Shown piece by piece: positions 63,137 to 64,000 of a DNA stretch of 64,000 nucleotides. The notes below the pieces were generated by a model that worked only from the letters and a program-made list of their open reading frames with translations, was not told the DNA's origin and did not search any database. Each line of letters opens with the position of its first letter. The first letter of the stretch is position 1. Both the position numbers and the translations under genes were made by a program. Source of the stretch: Roseobacter sp. SK209-2-6 (GTDB lineage Bacteria; Pseudomonadota; Alphaproteobacteria; Rhodobacterales; Rhodobacteraceae); the NCBI RefSeq assembly GCF_000169455.1, contig NZ_AAYC01000001.1, positions 124,001-188,000 of the forward strand, written 5' to 3'.

Positions 63137-63435
63137 ATGGGAGAACGGATACTGCGAAAGCTTCAATGGCCGGTTCCGGGACGAGCTGCTCAACGGGGAG
63201 ATTTTCTATACCCTGCGTGAAGCCCAGATCCTGATCGAAGAATGGAGGAAACACTACAACACCAAACGGCCACACAGTGCATTGGGCTATCGCCCGCCAG
63301 CGCCAGAGGCAATCATCCCGATGAAAAGCAGGCCAATCATCCACTAACAATCAACTTGGACCAGTCAGATGAGGCTGCTCAGGGTCACACTATGACACTT
63401 GGGTCAGGTTCGTATGACATTCAACAAAAGTGGAA

Positions 63436-63512
63436 TGGCGGACCGAGGAGGATTCGAACCCCCGACCCCTTGATTCGTAGTCAAGTACTCTATCCAGCTG
63501 AGCTATCGGTCC
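63436..63512 (-). tRNA. tRNA-Arg (anticodon ACG), CCA encoded
   Basis: On the minus strand the sequence begins GGACCGATAGCTCAGCTGG (acceptor stem and D arm), has the anticodon arm CTTGA-CTACGAA-TCAAG with anticodon ACG (reads CGN, Arg), the T arm GTCGGGGGTTCGAATCC and closes with TCGGTCC-G-CCA. All four arms pair and the 3' CCA is genomic. It lies 54 bases beyond the end of the right IS3 copy. tRNA genes are frequent integration sites, but no att repeat was recognised. Confidence 0.97.
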
Positions 63513-63689
63513 ACTGGGCGGGCATCTAAAGTGGGCACGAGGAAGATGCAACCCATTTGTTTGTAAGGAAGAGGTTTTTCTTTGGCCGCTCCGTTTGAAT
63601 AGAGTGAGGCGTGAGAGCAAACTGATCGTTTTGAGAAAAGCATTTAACGATGCACCTTGAGCAGTTTGATGCAAATGTTCTTATAAGGC

Positions 63690-64000
63690 ATGGAAAAAAC
63701 ACAACAATGACCTCCTTACCCGGTTGAAGGTCGAGATAGATGGTTGTCGCCACGACTGAAGGCTGTGGCGAAGTACATTATCGACCATCCCGGCGATTTT
63801 GGCATGGATCCGATCAGAACAACCTCGAGAAAAATTGGGGTCAGTCCAAACTCTCTTGTGAGATTGGCACAGAAGCTGGGTTTTGAGAATTTCGATGCCT
63901 TTAGCGCATCCTTCCGGGACGCTCTTGTGACGGAACAGCGGGTGGAGGATGCCCTGGCGTTGCTTAAGGGGGCGAAGGCCACTTATGTTACCGCAGCCCG
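63690..64000 (+). pseudogene. MurR/RpiR-family regulator, N-terminal part with disrupted frame, cut by the window end
   Basis: From 63744 the frame reads LSPRLKAVAKYIIDHPGDFG, IRTTSRKIGVSPNSLVRLAQ and LGFENFDAFSASFRDAL, a clear RpiR-type helix-turn-helix with the expected length. The natural N-terminus does not fit: the ATG at 63690 (MEKTQQ) meets a TGA at 63708, and the expected linker DLLTRLKVEIDG lies in the next frame (about 63706-63743). Two compensating indels, or translation from a TTG at 63744, could explain this. SIS sugar-phosphate domain, if any, lies outside the window. Confidence 0.6.

Larger units (their letters stand above)
62381..63347 (+). pseudogene. IS3-family transposase OrfB, right copy, three lesions
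   Basis: Same lesions as the left copy: the TAG at 62588, the 41-nt insert at 62642-62682 and the second at 63096-63136. The N-terminal 60 codons differ (RLRACIDHVRSQFKVSERRA against RRRKCIDHVRQELGVSERRA), whereas the rest is nearly identical apart from a Gly/Asn-type change near 63192. The element cannot make an active transposase. Confidence 0.88.
62029..63381 (+). mobile_element. IS3-family (IS407-like) element, right copy, inactivated
   Basis: 1,353 bp, the same length as the left copy at 52091 and in the same orientation, with matching terminal inverted repeats (TGAGCCTCCCCAACTGAACT from 62029; end at 63381). OrfA intact; OrfB carries the same nonsense codon and both 41-nt insertions. 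The flanks (TGA left, GGG right) give no target duplication with each other or with the left copy. Confidence 0.9.

Noticed and set aside
52091-63381. A classic composite transposon with target duplication
   Set aside because: No 3-4 bp duplication is found at the outer ends or at the single IS ends, and both transposases are dead; I report only the bounded segment.
63436-63512. tRNA-Arg as the attachment site of the integrase remnant
   Set aside because: No direct repeat of the tRNA 3' end was seen near the other boundary, and the integrase is 7 kb away inside the IS-bounded segment.

Overview
The window looks like a chromosome segment of a marine Roseobacter-group alphaproteobacterium (Rhodobacterales; Phaeobacter, Ruegeria and Leisingera are the obvious comparisons). 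The basis is an Irr regulator divergent from fabA, a SAM/SAH-type riboswitch directly before metK, a phoH-ybeY-corC-lnt-metK-trmB neighbourhood, and an ectoine/5-hydroxyectoine catabolic operon in the order known from Ruegeria pomeroyi. This is inference from gene content; no database search was possible.

Bases 1-30,200 are mostly core chromosome. In order: the start of a haloacid dehalogenase; an FKBP peptidyl-prolyl isomerase; a three-gene operon (membrane protein, AhpD-like protein, ECF41 sigma factor) preceded by a promoter that matches the ECF41 consensus; the unsaturated fatty acid genes fabI, fabB and fabA with irr; a phytanoyl-CoA dioxygenase with a divergent LysR regulator; miaB; two small exported proteins sharing a module; phoH-ybeY-corC-lnt; metK under a riboswitch; an exported ClpP-fold protein; trmB; aroA-cmk; and, on the opposite strand, rpsA, ihfB, lapA, trpF and a BLUF photoreceptor. 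Usually rpsA-ihfB continues the cmk operon on the same strand, so an inversion seems likely here.

Bases 30,400-37,900 are a decaying accessory zone. It holds a LysR gene, a broken TRAP binding-protein gene, an in-frame DctQ-DctM fusion that looks like a deletion product, an intact ureohydrolase, an exported agmatine deiminase-like protein, one ruined IS5-family element and one apparently complete one.

Bases 38,049-51,411 form the ectoine block: enuR (MocR-type regulator), uehABC (TRAP importer), usp, eutABCDE, asnC, ssd and atf, all on the plus strand and mostly overlapping or closely spaced. Together they import ectoine and hydroxyectoine, open the ring, deacetylate the product and convert 2,4-diaminobutyrate to aspartate.

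Bases 52,091-63,381 are bounded by two nearly identical, directly repeated IS3-family elements 9,938 bp apart. Both transposase genes are dead in the same three ways, including two 41-nt hairpin-forming insertions related to each other. The segment between them carries a LysR/YdhR/membrane-protein cassette, a tyrosine recombinase interrupted by tandem TAA codons, an orphan CobT-like VWA protein, and a LysR-controlled amino-acid ABC importer without an ATPase, followed by a C26 glutamine amidotransferase-like hydrolase. A tRNA-Arg(ACG) and a frame-disrupted RpiR-type regulator close the window.

The observations most worth following are the hairpin insertions in the transposases, the orphan CobT-like VWA gene, the DctQ-DctM fusion, the ECF41 autoregulatory promoter, and the IWVDPxGCxHW module shared by two neighbouring exported proteins.
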